From: an uncultured Thiothrix sp.
Lineage (GTDB): Bacteria; Pseudomonadota; Gammaproteobacteria; Poriferisulfidales; GCA-002705445
Direction of reading: 5' to 3'
Assembly (NCBI GenBank): GCA_902595225.1
Contig: CACJPG010000001.1
Coordinates: 85,161-149,160, forward strand
DNA: 64,000 nt
Positions 35,264 through 44,062 of this stretch are shown here, in pieces. Made by a program: the position numbers and the translations under genes. Below the pieces are notes generated by a model. That model saw only the letters and a list, made by a program, of their open reading frames with translations, had not been told where the DNA came from and ran no database searches. The number at the start of each line of letters is the position of its first letter. Within the stretch, counting starts at the first letter, position 1.

Positions 35264-36613
35264 CTACCATTTGAAGCTGCCTTTTGAAAAATACTTTAAA
35301 AAAATTGATACTTTTTCAAGACTTTCTAGATATTCTTCCTCTGGATCTGAATCATAAACTATGCCACCGCCTGCAGCAAAATATAACTCATTATCACAAA
35401 TCATAATTGTCCTTATGCAAATATTTGTATCCATATCATTGCTTAAATCAAAATAACCAATTGATCCACAATAAACTTCTCTTGGTCTCTTTTCTAATTC
35501 CTTGATAATTTCCATAGATCTTTTTTTTGGAGCGCCAGTAATTGATCCTCCAGGAAAGCATGACGCAAGAAGATCAATAGAACTTATATTATGCCTTAAC
35601 TTTCCGCTAATAGTGCTAACCATATGATGCACTGACGCAAAGCTCTCAATATCAAAAAGTTTATTTACTTTCACTGTATTTAGATTGCAGCATTTACTAA
35701 GATCATTTCTTAATAAATCAACAATCATGAGATTTTCAGAGATATTTTTTTCATCTTTTCTCAATATCTCTTTCTGCTTTTCATCAAGTTTTTTATCACT
35801 TAGCCTTTTTAATGTTCCTTTAATTGGTTTTGTTTCGACAATATTATCTTTTATAGAAATAAATCTTTCGGGAGAGCAACTTAATAAATATTTATCGCCA
35901 AAATTAAAATAGGATGAATATGGCGCTGGATTTATGTTTCTTAAATTCTTGTATAGATCCCAGGAATCACCGGTAAAATCAAGTTTAAAATTTTGTGAGT
36001 AATTTACTTGATAGCAGTCTCCATCGGATATATATTTTTTTATTTTTTTTATATCATCTATATATTGTTCTTTAGGAGTAATTTGTTTTAAGTTCGAAAA
36101 TACGTAAGAAGAATTAACTTTACTTAAATATTCACTTGATTTAAACATATCAATAAGATTTGATATAAAAGTATTTTCTTGTTGGAAAGTAAGCCATGTA
36201 ATTTTATTTCTATGATCTACAATAATTGCCCATTCATATAATCCAATAGCTATATCAGGAAATGAACCTGCTGAATATAAATCTTCATCGCTAAATGCAT
36301 CATATCCAAAGTAGCCCATATAGCCTGAATTAAAAGGAAGCTCGCTTGTGTGATCCACTACCCTATTCTTGAAGTACTTTTTTATAATTTCTAATGGCTT
36401 ATCAATAACTAAGGAGCGATTATCACCCTCTGTTACTGATATTTTATTCTGATGAGAAATAATTTTTATTGATGGATTACATGAAAGTATACTGTATCTA
36501 CCAAAATTTCCTTTATCATGGCAGCTATCAAGTAAAATAAACCATTCAAAATCTTTTAGCGCATTACCATATATACAAGGATTTTCGTGATAGTTGATCT
36601 TGATTTTATTCAT
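35264..36613 (-). CDS. pabB: Aminodeoxychorismate synthase component I
   Basis: PabB converts chorismate plus amino groups from PabA glutaminase to 4-amino-4-deoxychorismate, the precursor of p-aminobenzoate. KPIKGT (the lysine that distinguishes PabB from TrpE), CFPGGSITGAPK and YCGSIGY are visible in the 449-residue product. ATG 36613 is chosen over an upstream TTG. It overlaps the MfnF-like gene and follows it on the same strand. p-Aminobenzoate feeds both folate and tetrahydromethanopterin, so its place beside C1-cofactor genes is meaningful. A pabA gene is not in the window. Confidence 0.93.
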   Translation of the reverse strand: MNKIKINYHENPCIYGNALKDFEWFILLDSCHDKGNFGRYSILSCNPSIKIISHQNKISVTEGDNRSLVIDKPLEIIKKYFKNRVVDHTSELPFNSGYMGYFGYDAFSDEDLYSAGSFPDIAIGLYEWAIIVDHRNKITWLTFQQENTFISNLIDMFKSSEYLSKVNSSYVFSNLKQITPKEQYIDDIKKIKKYISDGDCYQVNYSQNFKLDFTGDSWDLYKNLRNINPAPYSSYFNFGDKYLLSCSPERFISIKDNIVETKPIKGTLKRLSDKKLDEKQKEILRKDEKNISENLMIVDLLRNDLSKCCNLNTVKVNKLFDIESFASVHHMVSTISGKLRHNISSIDLLASCFPGGSITGAPKKRSMEIIKELEKRPREVYCGSIGYFDLSNDMDTNICIRTIMICDNELYFAAGGGIVYDSDPEEEYLESLEKVSIFLKYFSKGSFKW

Positions 36614-37649
36614 TATTCTTTTCAAAGTAGTTTAATATGACTAAAAATGATGTGAAATGTGAAAATAGGTCTACATTATTTAAGTGTTCGTCGTCAATAA
36701 TTAGGTGGCTCTTCATTAAATTTTCGTGCTTAATTTTCTTTTCATAGCAAACTTCTTGTATTAACTTTCTACCTTCACCAATAGATGAAATAACGAGATC
36801 ACTTTTTATAGTTTTACAGATATGGCTTATATAACCTAACATATTTTCTAAAAAAATCTGTTTTAGCTGTTTTGAAATTGATATTACAATAGAATTATCT
36901 TTATAATTCTCATCTAAACCAAATGATCTTAATATTCTTCTACGAGAGTTTTCCTTTGAAAAGGGTAAATTATCAGACCCAACATACGGTAATTTGCTAA
37001 AATCTATATCATCCAACATACAAAACACATCACCTGTTGTTGCATACACCTCCTTTATAATAGGCAAATCTTGATTATTAAATGATATTTTATCTGCTAA
37101 CATTGCTAGAGGAGTACGAACAACACCCTGGTATAAAAGTGTCTTATTTTTTAAACGAGAAAAATCGTCTATATTTGCATCTAAATTCATGCCTTTATAT
37201 ATAAAATCTGTTGTTGTTGATCCAATATCAATAATTAAATTTATATTATTTAATCTCCTAATATAGTTTAAAGTCAACATCCAGTTCGTAGAATACAATT
37301 GTTCTGGAAATTTATCAGCTTGATAAAAATCTATATATGAATTGGAATTTGAGTAATATTTTATTTTACCAGATAAATTTTTTTCACATAAGTTTATAAG
37401 ATAATTAATTCCTTCACTGCGTGATGAAAAATTATCACAGGACTCTGCTGTAAAGGTTATAAGATGTAAACAGTTAGCAGAAGAGAATTTATTTAATACA
37501 AACTGAAAAAAATCTTCCAAGGGTTTTGTAGACTCCCAAATTGGTATTACTTCAAAGTAGGATTCAATAACTTCACATTTTGAATTACAAATTGCTAATT
37601 TCGTATTAGCGCCCCCAATATCCCATCCAAAGTAAATTTTGTTGTCCAT
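36606..37649 (-). CDS. H4MPT-linked C1 transfer pathway protein, MfnF-like
   Basis: This 347-residue hydantoinase/ASKHA-type protein has GWDIGGANTKLA (about 8-19), a second phosphate loop IDIGSTTTDFI (about 149-159), YQGVVRTPLAMLA and ATTGDV. These match the family annotated as H4MPT-linked C1 transfer pathway proteins, whose methanogen member MfnF couples the furan and tyramine-glutamate parts of methanofuran. In methylotrophic bacteria the counterpart serves methylofuran. It lies between pabB (overlapping) and the ATP-grasp gene (one shared base). Confidence 0.85.
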   Translation of the reverse strand: MDNKIYFGWDIGGANTKLAICNSKCEVIESYFEVIPIWESTKPLEDFFQFVLNKFSSANCLHLITFTAESCDNFSSRSEGINYLINLCEKNLSGKIKYYSNSNSYIDFYQADKFPEQLYSTNWMLTLNYIRRLNNINLIIDIGSTTTDFIYKGMNLDANIDDFSRLKNKTLLYQGVVRTPLAMLADKISFNNQDLPIIKEVYATTGDVFCMLDDIDFSKLPYVGSDNLPFSKENSRRRILRSFGLDENYKDNSIVISISKQLKQIFLENMLGYISHICKTIKSDLVISSIGEGRKLIQEVCYEKKIKHENLMKSHLIIDDEHLNNVDLFSHFTSFLVILNYFEKNNE

Positions 37650-38617
37650 TATGATACACTTATAGAAAACTTCTTATTTTCTTTTATATTAAATTTAAAG
37701 CTTACATTATTATAAAGCTCTGCTGGATTAAAACCTATAGATTCTCTTAAAAAAGTATATGATGTTGTTAGTCTGGGATTGATTTCCAAAAAAAATATTT
37801 CTTTGTTTTCAGAGATTATAAAATCCATTCCAAAAAAACCATCATACCCAGTAAACCCTTTTAATATATCTTGCACTATATGTTTAAAATCATTTATATG
37901 ATCGTTAAAAGCACCGATTCTCATTTCTTTTAAAAAAATTTCATTAGCGGATTTTCTTTCGTATATTTGTTCATTTAAAGATAAAATTTCAAAGATACCA
38001 TCTTTTGAAAATATATTAACACCAACAACTTGTCCCTTTATAAATTTTTGATAAATATGTTTTTTTGTTAAAAAATTTTTATTATTTTCCAAATCATTTC
38101 TATCTTTAAAAATATATAGCATATCAGCCCCAAGCCCATCTTTAATTTTTGCAACTATAGGTTCTTTTTCATTTATTTTCTTATAATCATTATGTATTAA
38201 TTCTGTATTAGGTAATTTATTTTTAATTAAATTATTAGTTTTTTGCTTATCGTAGGTCTCTTGTATAAAAACACTTGAACAATTTAAGTGAGGAATTTTT
38301 TTTTCTTCAAGAAATTTAATAATATTATATAAAATATTATTTTCTTCGGGAGCCAGTATAAAAGCCTTATCAAATTCATGAAATAAATTTAGTATTTCTA
38401 AATTTGCATTGATATTATCATTTCGATATATAATATTTCCTTCTTTGAATAATTTTTGATTTTCTTTATTTATTAGAATAGATGTCTTAGAATCGGAGTA
38501 CTTATTAGATAAATTATTTATTTTTTCACTTATGATAATTTTTGCTTCATTAAGAAGAAAAGCATTTTTTTTAGTTATAACTTCGCCTAAAATATATTCG
38601 TATATTAAAATATTCAT
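37649..38617 (-). CDS. ATP-grasp ligase, MfnD-like (C1 cofactor synthesis)
   Basis: This 322-residue ATP-grasp enzyme resembles the MfnD group, which joins glutamate to tyramine during methanofuran synthesis. The N-terminal NILIYEYILGE matches that group's start. PIVAKIKDGLGADMLYIF and IYQKFIKGQVVGVNIFS form the ATP-grasp central lobe, and FFGMDFIISENKEIFFLEINPRLTTSY carries the Mg-binding Glu/Asn motif. The bacterial methylofuran analogue uses tyrosine instead of tyramine, so the exact substrate is inferred. It overlaps the MfnF-like gene by one base. Confidence 0.8.
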   Translation of the reverse strand: MNILIYEYILGEVITKKNAFLLNEAKIIISEKINNLSNKYSDSKTSILINKENQKLFKEGNIIYRNDNINANLEILNLFHEFDKAFILAPEENNILYNIIKFLEEKKIPHLNCSSVFIQETYDKQKTNNLIKNKLPNTELIHNDYKKINEKEPIVAKIKDGLGADMLYIFKDRNDLENNKNFLTKKHIYQKFIKGQVVGVNIFSKDGIFEILSLNEQIYERKSANEIFLKEMRIGAFNDHINDFKHIVQDILKGFTGYDGFFGMDFIISENKEIFFLEINPRLTTSYTFLRESIGFNPAELYNNVSFKFNIKENKKFSISVS

Positions 38618-38623
38618 CTAAAT

Positions 38624-39292
38624 ATGAAATTAATCCCTGCTATAGATTTAAAAAATAATAAAGTAGTCATTCCATATGGTAATAGCAGATCTGACTACAA
38701 AGAAATACCAAAAGATAAATCACCAACGTCTGACCCTATAAAATTTATAGATTTCCTATTATCTATTCATAATTTTAGCACAATATATATTGCAGATTTA
38801 GATTCAATTAAAAGTTTCACAGAAAATAATTGCCTTATTAAAGAGATCCTGTGCAAATTTAATAATCTAAAATTTATTATAGATAATGGTACTCGCAAGT
38901 TCTCTCAAATTAACTTTATAGATAACAATATGACTCAAATTATAGGTACCGAAACTTTTGTTGAATATGAAAAATTACATAAAAGTAATTTTAAAAATTT
39001 CATATTATCTTTAGATATGAAGGATGGTAATGTTTTATGTAAAAATTCTAATTACAACTTACTATCACCGATAAAAACTATATGCATGAACCTAGATAAT
39101 ATAGGAAAAAATTATGGTATAAATAAAATTAATATAAAAAAAATTCATAATTTATATACAAATACTGAAGTTATATATTCAGGTGGAATTAGAAATCATA
39201 ATGATGTATTAGAGCTTAAAAATTTTGGAATCAATGAAGTAATACTTTTATCGTCAATACTCGACAAGAAGATTGATTATAAAATTCTCTAA
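38624..39292 (+). CDS. HisA-like TIM-barrel protein of the H4MPT/methylofuran gene set
   Basis: This 222-residue TIM barrel resembles HisA. IPAIDLKNNKVVIPYGNSRSDY replaces the HisA N-terminus. LSLDMKDG retains the second catalytic-type aspartate, and IIGTETF and YSGGIRNHNDV keep the two phosphate-binding loops. True HisA has a longer sequence (about 245) and a QGDY motif missing here. A HisA-like protein of this kind accompanies H4MPT genes in methylotrophs. It is divergent from the ATP-grasp gene across six bases. Confidence 0.78.
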   Translation: MKLIPAIDLKNNKVVIPYGNSRSDYKEIPKDKSPTSDPIKFIDFLLSIHNFSTIYIADLDSIKSFTENNCLIKEILCKFNNLKFIIDNGTRKFSQINFIDNNMTQIIGTETFVEYEKLHKSNFKNFILSLDMKDGNVLCKNSNYNLLSPIKTICMNLDNIGKNYGINKINIKKIHNLYTNTEVIYSGGIRNHNDVLELKNFGINEVILLSSILDKKIDYKIL

Positions 39293-39296
39293 AAAT

Positions 39297-39917
39297 TTAT
39301 TTTAGAAGTTTAGAAACTTCATTAATAATTTGAGTACATACATCTTCAAGAGGTAGCTTTGAATCAACTTTTTTTACTCTGTTAGCATTTGAACTTGCTA
39401 TTTTTAAATATCCATTATAAACATCATCAAAAAATTTATCAGACAAATTTTCAAATCTATCCTTAGATTTTGTCTTTGGAAATCTCTTCATTGCTAATTC
39501 GTATGATAAATCAAAAAAAATCGTAAGATCTGGAATTATTTTTTCTGTAAAATTTTCAATTAATAAATTTATTTTTTCCAAACTTACTTTTTTTCCATAA
39601 CCTTGATATGCTATCGACGCATCAATATATCTATCACATAAAACCCAAGTACCTTTATCAAGGTTAGGAATAATAATTTCGTTTATGTGCTGATTTCTGA
39701 TGGAAAAAAGCAAAAGTGATTCTGACTCAGCTGTAATATTTGTATTATTATCAAGAAGAATATTACGTATTGATTCACCAAATTCCGTCCCACCAGGCTC
39801 TCTTGTACAACACACTTCAATCCCTTTCTCTTGTAAATAATTTTGAATTTTTTTAATTGTTGTACTTTTCCCAACACCCTCTATACCTTCAAAGCTTATA
39901 AATTTTCCTTTATTCAT
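39297..39917 (-). CDS. tmk: Thymidylate kinase
   Basis: Tmk phosphorylates dTMP to dTDP. The 206 residues have the P-loop FEGIEGVGKSTT (about 8-19), the TREPGGT motif and the DR pair in VLCDRYIDASIAYQG. The gene follows mltG in the usual gammaproteobacterial order, but holB does not follow it, because a plus-strand HisA-like gene begins on the other side. Confidence 0.95.
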   Translation of the reverse strand: MNKGKFISFEGIEGVGKSTTIKKIQNYLQEKGIEVCCTREPGGTEFGESIRNILLDNNTNITAESESLLLFSIRNQHINEIIIPNLDKGTWVLCDRYIDASIAYQGYGKKVSLEKINLLIENFTEKIIPDLTIFFDLSYELAMKRFPKTKSKDRFENLSDKFFDDVYNGYLKIASSNANRVKKVDSKLPLEDVCTQIINEVSKLLK

Positions 39918-39923
39918 ATTTCT

Positions 39924-40922
39924 TTATTTTTGATATTTGTTTACAGCTTTTAAATGCTCATCATAAGTTTCTGAAAAAATATGTTCACCCTTATTATTAG
40001 ATACAAAATATAAATATTTACTAGTACTTGGCTTGCTTGCAGCTTTTATAGAACTTTCACTTGGCGAGCAAATCGGGGTTTTTGGTAAACCATTTATTTT
40101 ATATGTATTATATTCGTTTTTTGCATTTAAATCTTTCTTTGTAATATTCCCTTGAAAATTTTTCATACCGTAGATAACTGTAGGATCTGCCTGAAGTCTC
40201 ATATTCTTATTTAATCTATTTACAAAAACACTTGCAACTAAGGGCTTCTCAGAGCTTTTTGAGGTTTCCTTTTCTATTATTGAGGCCATAATAAGCATTT
40301 CATACTTTGTTTTGTATGGCAGTGAAAAATCTCTTTCAGTCCAATATGTTGAAAGTATTTTATTCATTTTAGAAATACAAGTACTTATAAAAGCTTCATA
40401 AGTTATACCTTCGGCAAATTTATAAGTATCTGGAAAACATAGTCCCTCCAAAGACTCATAATCAAGACGAGATATATAAATTTCTTCGTATTTTGTATCA
40501 AACTCTGAGCTATCAATTTTGCTGTTATTTAGGAGAGTTTGTTTTATATCACTATATGTCGAACCCTCTATAATAGTTATGTGCTCTTGAATAACTTTGC
40601 CGTTAATGAGCTTTCGCAATAGAGAATATTCAGTATCACCTTTCTTTACTCTATAAGTACCGTTTTTAAATATAGGATTGTAATCGTAAAGATATGCTAA
40701 AATTTTAAATCTTAATTCTGAATTTATATATCCATTTTCTCTTAATTGTCTAATTGTTTTTCCAACTGAATCACCAGATTTAACTTTAATAAGCAAGTGG
40801 GAATTTTTTTTTATAATTATATTATTAAATGAAAAATTTAAATATGATAAAAAAATAAAAGATATTAAAAAAGTGAAAAAAATTAAAAATTTCGCTGTGG
40901 TTTCTTTATTAAAATTTGTCAT
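39924..40922 (-). CDS. mltG: Endolytic murein transglycosylase MltG (YceG)
   Basis: This inner-membrane enzyme cleaves nascent peptidoglycan glycan strands and is thought to terminate their elongation. The 332-residue protein has one N-terminal helix (about 12-32), a LysM-like/YceG N domain (KSGDSVGKTIRQL), and the catalytic MASIIEKETSKSSEKPLVASVFVNRL, with the conserved glutamate in IEKE. LQADPTVIYG and NTYKINGLPKTPICSPS complete the YceG signature. It overlaps pabC by four bases. Confidence 0.95.
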   Translation of the reverse strand: MTNFNKETTAKFLIFFTFLISFIFLSYLNFSFNNIIIKKNSHLLIKVKSGDSVGKTIRQLRENGYINSELRFKILAYLYDYNPIFKNGTYRVKKGDTEYSLLRKLINGKVIQEHITIIEGSTYSDIKQTLLNNSKIDSSEFDTKYEEIYISRLDYESLEGLCFPDTYKFAEGITYEAFISTCISKMNKILSTYWTERDFSLPYKTKYEMLIMASIIEKETSKSSEKPLVASVFVNRLNKNMRLQADPTVIYGMKNFQGNITKKDLNAKNEYNTYKINGLPKTPICSPSESSIKAASKPSTSKYLYFVSNNKGEHIFSETYDEHLKAVNKYQK

Positions 40923-41728
40923 ACATTTTCGTCAATTAAAATTTTTATTCTATTTACAAGATCGCTATTTTGATATCTGGTGTTTCCAATTGATCTGATG
41001 TTCCATATTTTTCTTATAGAGTTACAAAAAAAAGCAGCATCGTAATTTATCACGTCGGCTTTCTTAATATTCAAAGTTTTTGTAGAAATACCATTCCTTT
41101 TTAAGATATTGATAATTATATTTTTCATTACACCTTCTACCCCATAGCCTTTAATATTAGGAGTAAAAATTTTATTTTTTTTTATAAAAAAAATATTACA
41201 AGATGTGCCCTCAATAATATAATCTTTTTCATTGCATAAAATTATTTCAGGATATTTTTTTGAAATTTCATTTGTAGCTAAAATATAATCAACTTTATTA
41301 CAATGTTTAATAGAATCTATATTTTTATTAAGGAATAATTTAATATTTGAAAATTTTGTATTTATACCTTTTGTATAATATATTTTCGGATATTTAGGGA
41401 TTTTTGATGTTGTAATAATGATGCTAGGTTTATTTGATAATTTTAAATCGTACCCTCTTTTTGATGCTTCGCCTCTAGTAATATTTATTCCTAACACACA
41501 ATTATTTTGATCACTTAATGCTTTTTTGATATGCTTTCTGAGCAACTCAATATTGAAATTTTTGATTTTTAGCTGGTTTATACCCTTTTTTAACCTTTGA
41601 AGATGTTGTGTAAGATTTTGTGGTATTTTATTTTCAACTAAAATCGTTTCAAAAACAGCATCGCCATATAAAAAACCCCTATCAAATATTTTAATACTTG
41701 AGTTTGGTTTGCCATTAACAAGATTCAT
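40919..41728 (-). CDS. pabC: Aminodeoxychorismate lyase PabC
   Basis: PabC is a PLP enzyme that eliminates pyruvate from aminodeoxychorismate to give p-aminobenzoate. The 269-residue fold type IV protein has DRGFLYGDAVFET near the start and SIKHCNKVDYILATNE with the PLP lysine (about 139-145). EGTSCNIFFIK carries the family-IV EGxxxNxF motif. Position between fabF and mltG is the enterobacterial arrangement. Both PABA-branch genes pabB and pabC lie in this window, 5 kb apart. Confidence 0.9.
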   Translation of the reverse strand: MNLVNGKPNSSIKIFDRGFLYGDAVFETILVENKIPQNLTQHLQRLKKGINQLKIKNFNIELLRKHIKKALSDQNNCVLGINITRGEASKRGYDLKLSNKPSIIITTSKIPKYPKIYYTKGINTKFSNIKLFLNKNIDSIKHCNKVDYILATNEISKKYPEIILCNEKDYIIEGTSCNIFFIKKNKIFTPNIKGYGVEGVMKNIIINILKRNGISTKTLNIKKADVINYDAAFFCNSIRKIWNIRSIGNTRYQNSDLVNRIKILIDENV

Positions 41729-41731
41729 AAA

Positions 41732-42982
41732 TTACATGCGTTTGAATATTAATGTTCCATTTGTTCCACCAAAACCAAATGAGTTTGACATGCTCACATC
41801 GATTTTTGTTTCCCTAGCATTATTTGGAACATAATCTAAGTCACATTCTGGATCTTTTTCGTTTAAATTTATTGTAGGCGGAATAATGTTATCTCTTATA
41901 GATAAAATACTGAAAACTGCTTCTACCCCACCAGCTGCTCCTAACAAATGTCCTATCATGGATTTTGTAGAGCTAATAGGAGTTTTCTTTGCAATTTCAA
42001 GCCCTAAAGCATTTTTTATTGCGTCCGTTTCAGCCTTATCACCTGCAGGAGTGGAAGTCCCATGTGCATTTATATAATCGACATCATCTTTATTTAATTT
42101 TGCTTCACTTAATGCTTGCTGCATACATTTTGATGCTCCGACACCACCAGCAGCGGGTTGCGTCATATGGTGCGCATCGCTATTCATCCCAAAGCCAGCA
42201 AGTTCACAATAGATTTTTGCATTTCTTTTTTTTGCAGATTCATAGTCCTCTAATATTAAAATTCCAGCTCCATCGCCTAAAACAAATCCATTTCTGTTTA
42301 TATCCCATGGCTTACTTGCTGTTTCAGGATCATCATTATTTGTTGAGCATAGCGCTTTAGCAGATGCAAAACCACCAATCCCTAAGGGGCATGTTGCCAT
42401 TTCAGCGCCGCCAGCAATCATACAATCAACATAACCATGCTTAATAAGTCTTGCCGCATCTCCAATACTGTGAGTTCCTGTAGCACAAGCTGAGACTAAA
42501 GACATGTTTGGTCCAGTAATACCATATTTAATTGATAGGTTTCCTGAGACCATATTTATTATAGAGCTTGGAACAAAAAAAGGAGATATTTTTCTTGGGC
42601 CGCTTTGAAGAAAATTTCCATAATTTTTTTCTATATAAGGTAAGCCACCAATGCCAGAGCCAATAGAAATTCCAATTTTATCAGCATTTGATTCATTAAT
42701 CTCCAAACCTGAATCTTCGATAGCCATAACACTTGCACCAATGCCATAATGAATAAAAGTATCCATTTTTCTTTGCTCTTTTGGGCTTATGTAATCATCA
42801 GCATTAAAATCTATTATTGATCCAGAAATTTGAACTGAAAATGAACTGGCATCAAAGGAATCTATTTTTCTAATTCCACTGACCCCGTCTTTAATATTGT
42901 TCCATGCTTTTTCTACTAACGAGCCGACTGGTGAAACTAATCCTAAACCTGTTACAACAACTCGTCTTATACTATCTGTCAT
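41732..42982 (-). CDS. fabF: 3-oxoacyl-ACP synthase II
   Basis: FabF condenses malonyl-ACP with acyl-ACP during fatty-acid elongation. The 416 residues contain the active-site cysteine in VSACATGTHSIG (Cys about 165), the histidines in NAHGTSTPAGD and STKSMIGHLLGAAGG, and the C-terminal SNSFGFGGTNG. It lies downstream of acpP and upstream of pabC, all on the minus strand. Confidence 0.97.
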   Translation of the reverse strand: MTDSIRRVVVTGLGLVSPVGSLVEKAWNNIKDGVSGIRKIDSFDASSFSVQISGSIIDFNADDYISPKEQRKMDTFIHYGIGASVMAIEDSGLEINESNADKIGISIGSGIGGLPYIEKNYGNFLQSGPRKISPFFVPSSIINMVSGNLSIKYGITGPNMSLVSACATGTHSIGDAARLIKHGYVDCMIAGGAEMATCPLGIGGFASAKALCSTNNDDPETASKPWDINRNGFVLGDGAGILILEDYESAKKRNAKIYCELAGFGMNSDAHHMTQPAAGGVGASKCMQQALSEAKLNKDDVDYINAHGTSTPAGDKAETDAIKNALGLEIAKKTPISSTKSMIGHLLGAAGGVEAVFSILSIRDNIIPPTINLNEKDPECDLDYVPNNARETKIDVSMSNSFGFGGTNGTLIFKRM

Positions 42983-43006
42983 ATTTTTAAATTAGACCAA
43001 TTATGC

Positions 43007-43240
43007 TTACTTACTGTTGGCATTAACATAAGCGTTAGCTTGGGCTACAGTAGTTATTTTTTCAGCTTCCTCGTCTGGGATTTCACAATCAAATTCTTCT
43101 TCGAGTGCCATTACAAGCTCAACAGTATCAAGTGAGTCTGCACCTAAATCATCTACAAAAGAAGCATTATCTGTAATTTGTTCTTCCTTTACTCCAAGCT
43201 GTTCCATTATTACTTTTTTTACTCTATCTTCGTTGCTCAT
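43007..43240 (-). CDS. acpP: Acyl carrier protein
   Basis: This 77-residue acidic four-helix carrier holds acyl chains on 4'-phosphopantetheine. The attachment serine is in [20 protein letters not shown] (Ser about 37), and the N-terminal [11 protein letters not shown] is standard. It lies between fabG and fabF as in most gammaproteobacteria. A clear AGGGGAC-type ribosome site precedes the ATG. Confidence 0.97.
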   Translation of the reverse strand: MSNEDRVKKVIMEQLGVKEEQITDNASFVDDLGADSLDTVELVMALEEEFDCEIPDEEAEKITTVAQANAYVNANSK

Positions 43241-43318
43241 GATGTCCCCTATTTGGTTAAAAGCTACATTTTGAAAACTCGCTTATTCTATTAAATATAT
43301 GCAATTTAATCCATGCTT

Positions 43319-44062
43319 TTATTGCATGTACAAACCACCGTTAACGTGTATTGTTTCTCCAGTTATATATTCTGCTTTTTCTGATGCTAAAAAAGCTACA
43401 GCATAGGCTATATCCGCAGCTACACCCATTTTGGACATGGGGATATCCTTTGAAATTTGTTCTTTTTGAGCATCGCTAAGCTTATCTGTCATATCAGTAG
43501 TAATAAATCCAGGAGAAACACAATTTACTGTAATTCCTCTTGTGGCAACCTCTCTTGCAAGTGACTTACAAAAACCAATCATACCAGATTTTGTAGTAAC
43601 GTAGTTAGTTTGCCCAGCATTTCCGGTGTTTGCGACAACTGAAGATATACATATTATTCTACCTTTTCTCTTTTTTATCATAGGCTTAAGAAATATTTTT
43701 GATATTGTATATAAAGAGTTTAAATTTGTATTAATTGTTTTGAACCATTGATCATCAGACATCCTTATGAGCAAATTATCATTTGTAATTCCTGCATTAT
43801 TAACAACAACATCAGGCGTTTCAGAGAAGTCTTTATTTATATCAGAATATAGCTTCTCAATAGAATGTTCATCTGTGATATCCAAAATGTAAGCAGAGCC
43901 TTCTATATTATTGCTCTTTAGCTCTTCCCTAAGTCCGTCAGTAGATTGCTGGCTTGTCCCTGTGCCAGCTATAAGGAAACCGTCGTTGGCAAGCTCCTTC
44001 GCAATGGCCAAGCCAATCCCTCGAGTTGCCCCAGTTATAAGTGCTATTTTTTTATTTTTCAT
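43319..44062 (-). CDS. fabG: 3-oxoacyl-ACP reductase FabG
   Basis: FabG is the NADPH-dependent reductase of fatty-acid elongation. The 247 residues have the SDR nucleotide motif TGATRGIG (about 10-17), VVNNAGIT, the catalytic serine in CISSVVANTG, and YVTTKSG with the Tyr and Lys (about 152-156). It overlaps fabD by four bases. There is a 78-base gap before acpP, which may hold an acpP promoter or processing site. Confidence 0.96.
   Translation of the reverse strand: MKNKKIALITGATRGIGLAIAKELANDGFLIAGTGTSQQSTDGLREELKSNNIEGSAYILDITDEHSIEKLYSDINKDFSETPDVVVNNAGITNDNLLIRMSDDQWFKTINTNLNSLYTISKIFLKPMIKKRKGRIICISSVVANTGNAGQTNYVTTKSGMIGFCKSLAREVATRGITVNCVSPGFITTDMTDKLSDAQKEQISKDIPMSKMGVAADIAYAVAFLASEKAEYITGETIHVNGGLYMQ

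Noticed and set aside
35264..36613. Anthranilate synthase component I (TrpE)
   Set aside because: The PIKGT lysine is the PabB-specific residue (TrpE has PIAGT), and no trp genes are adjacent.
38624..39292. Histidine biosynthesis isomerase HisA
   Set aside because: Shorter than HisA, lacks the QGDY motif, no his genes nearby, and sits beside H4MPT-type genes.
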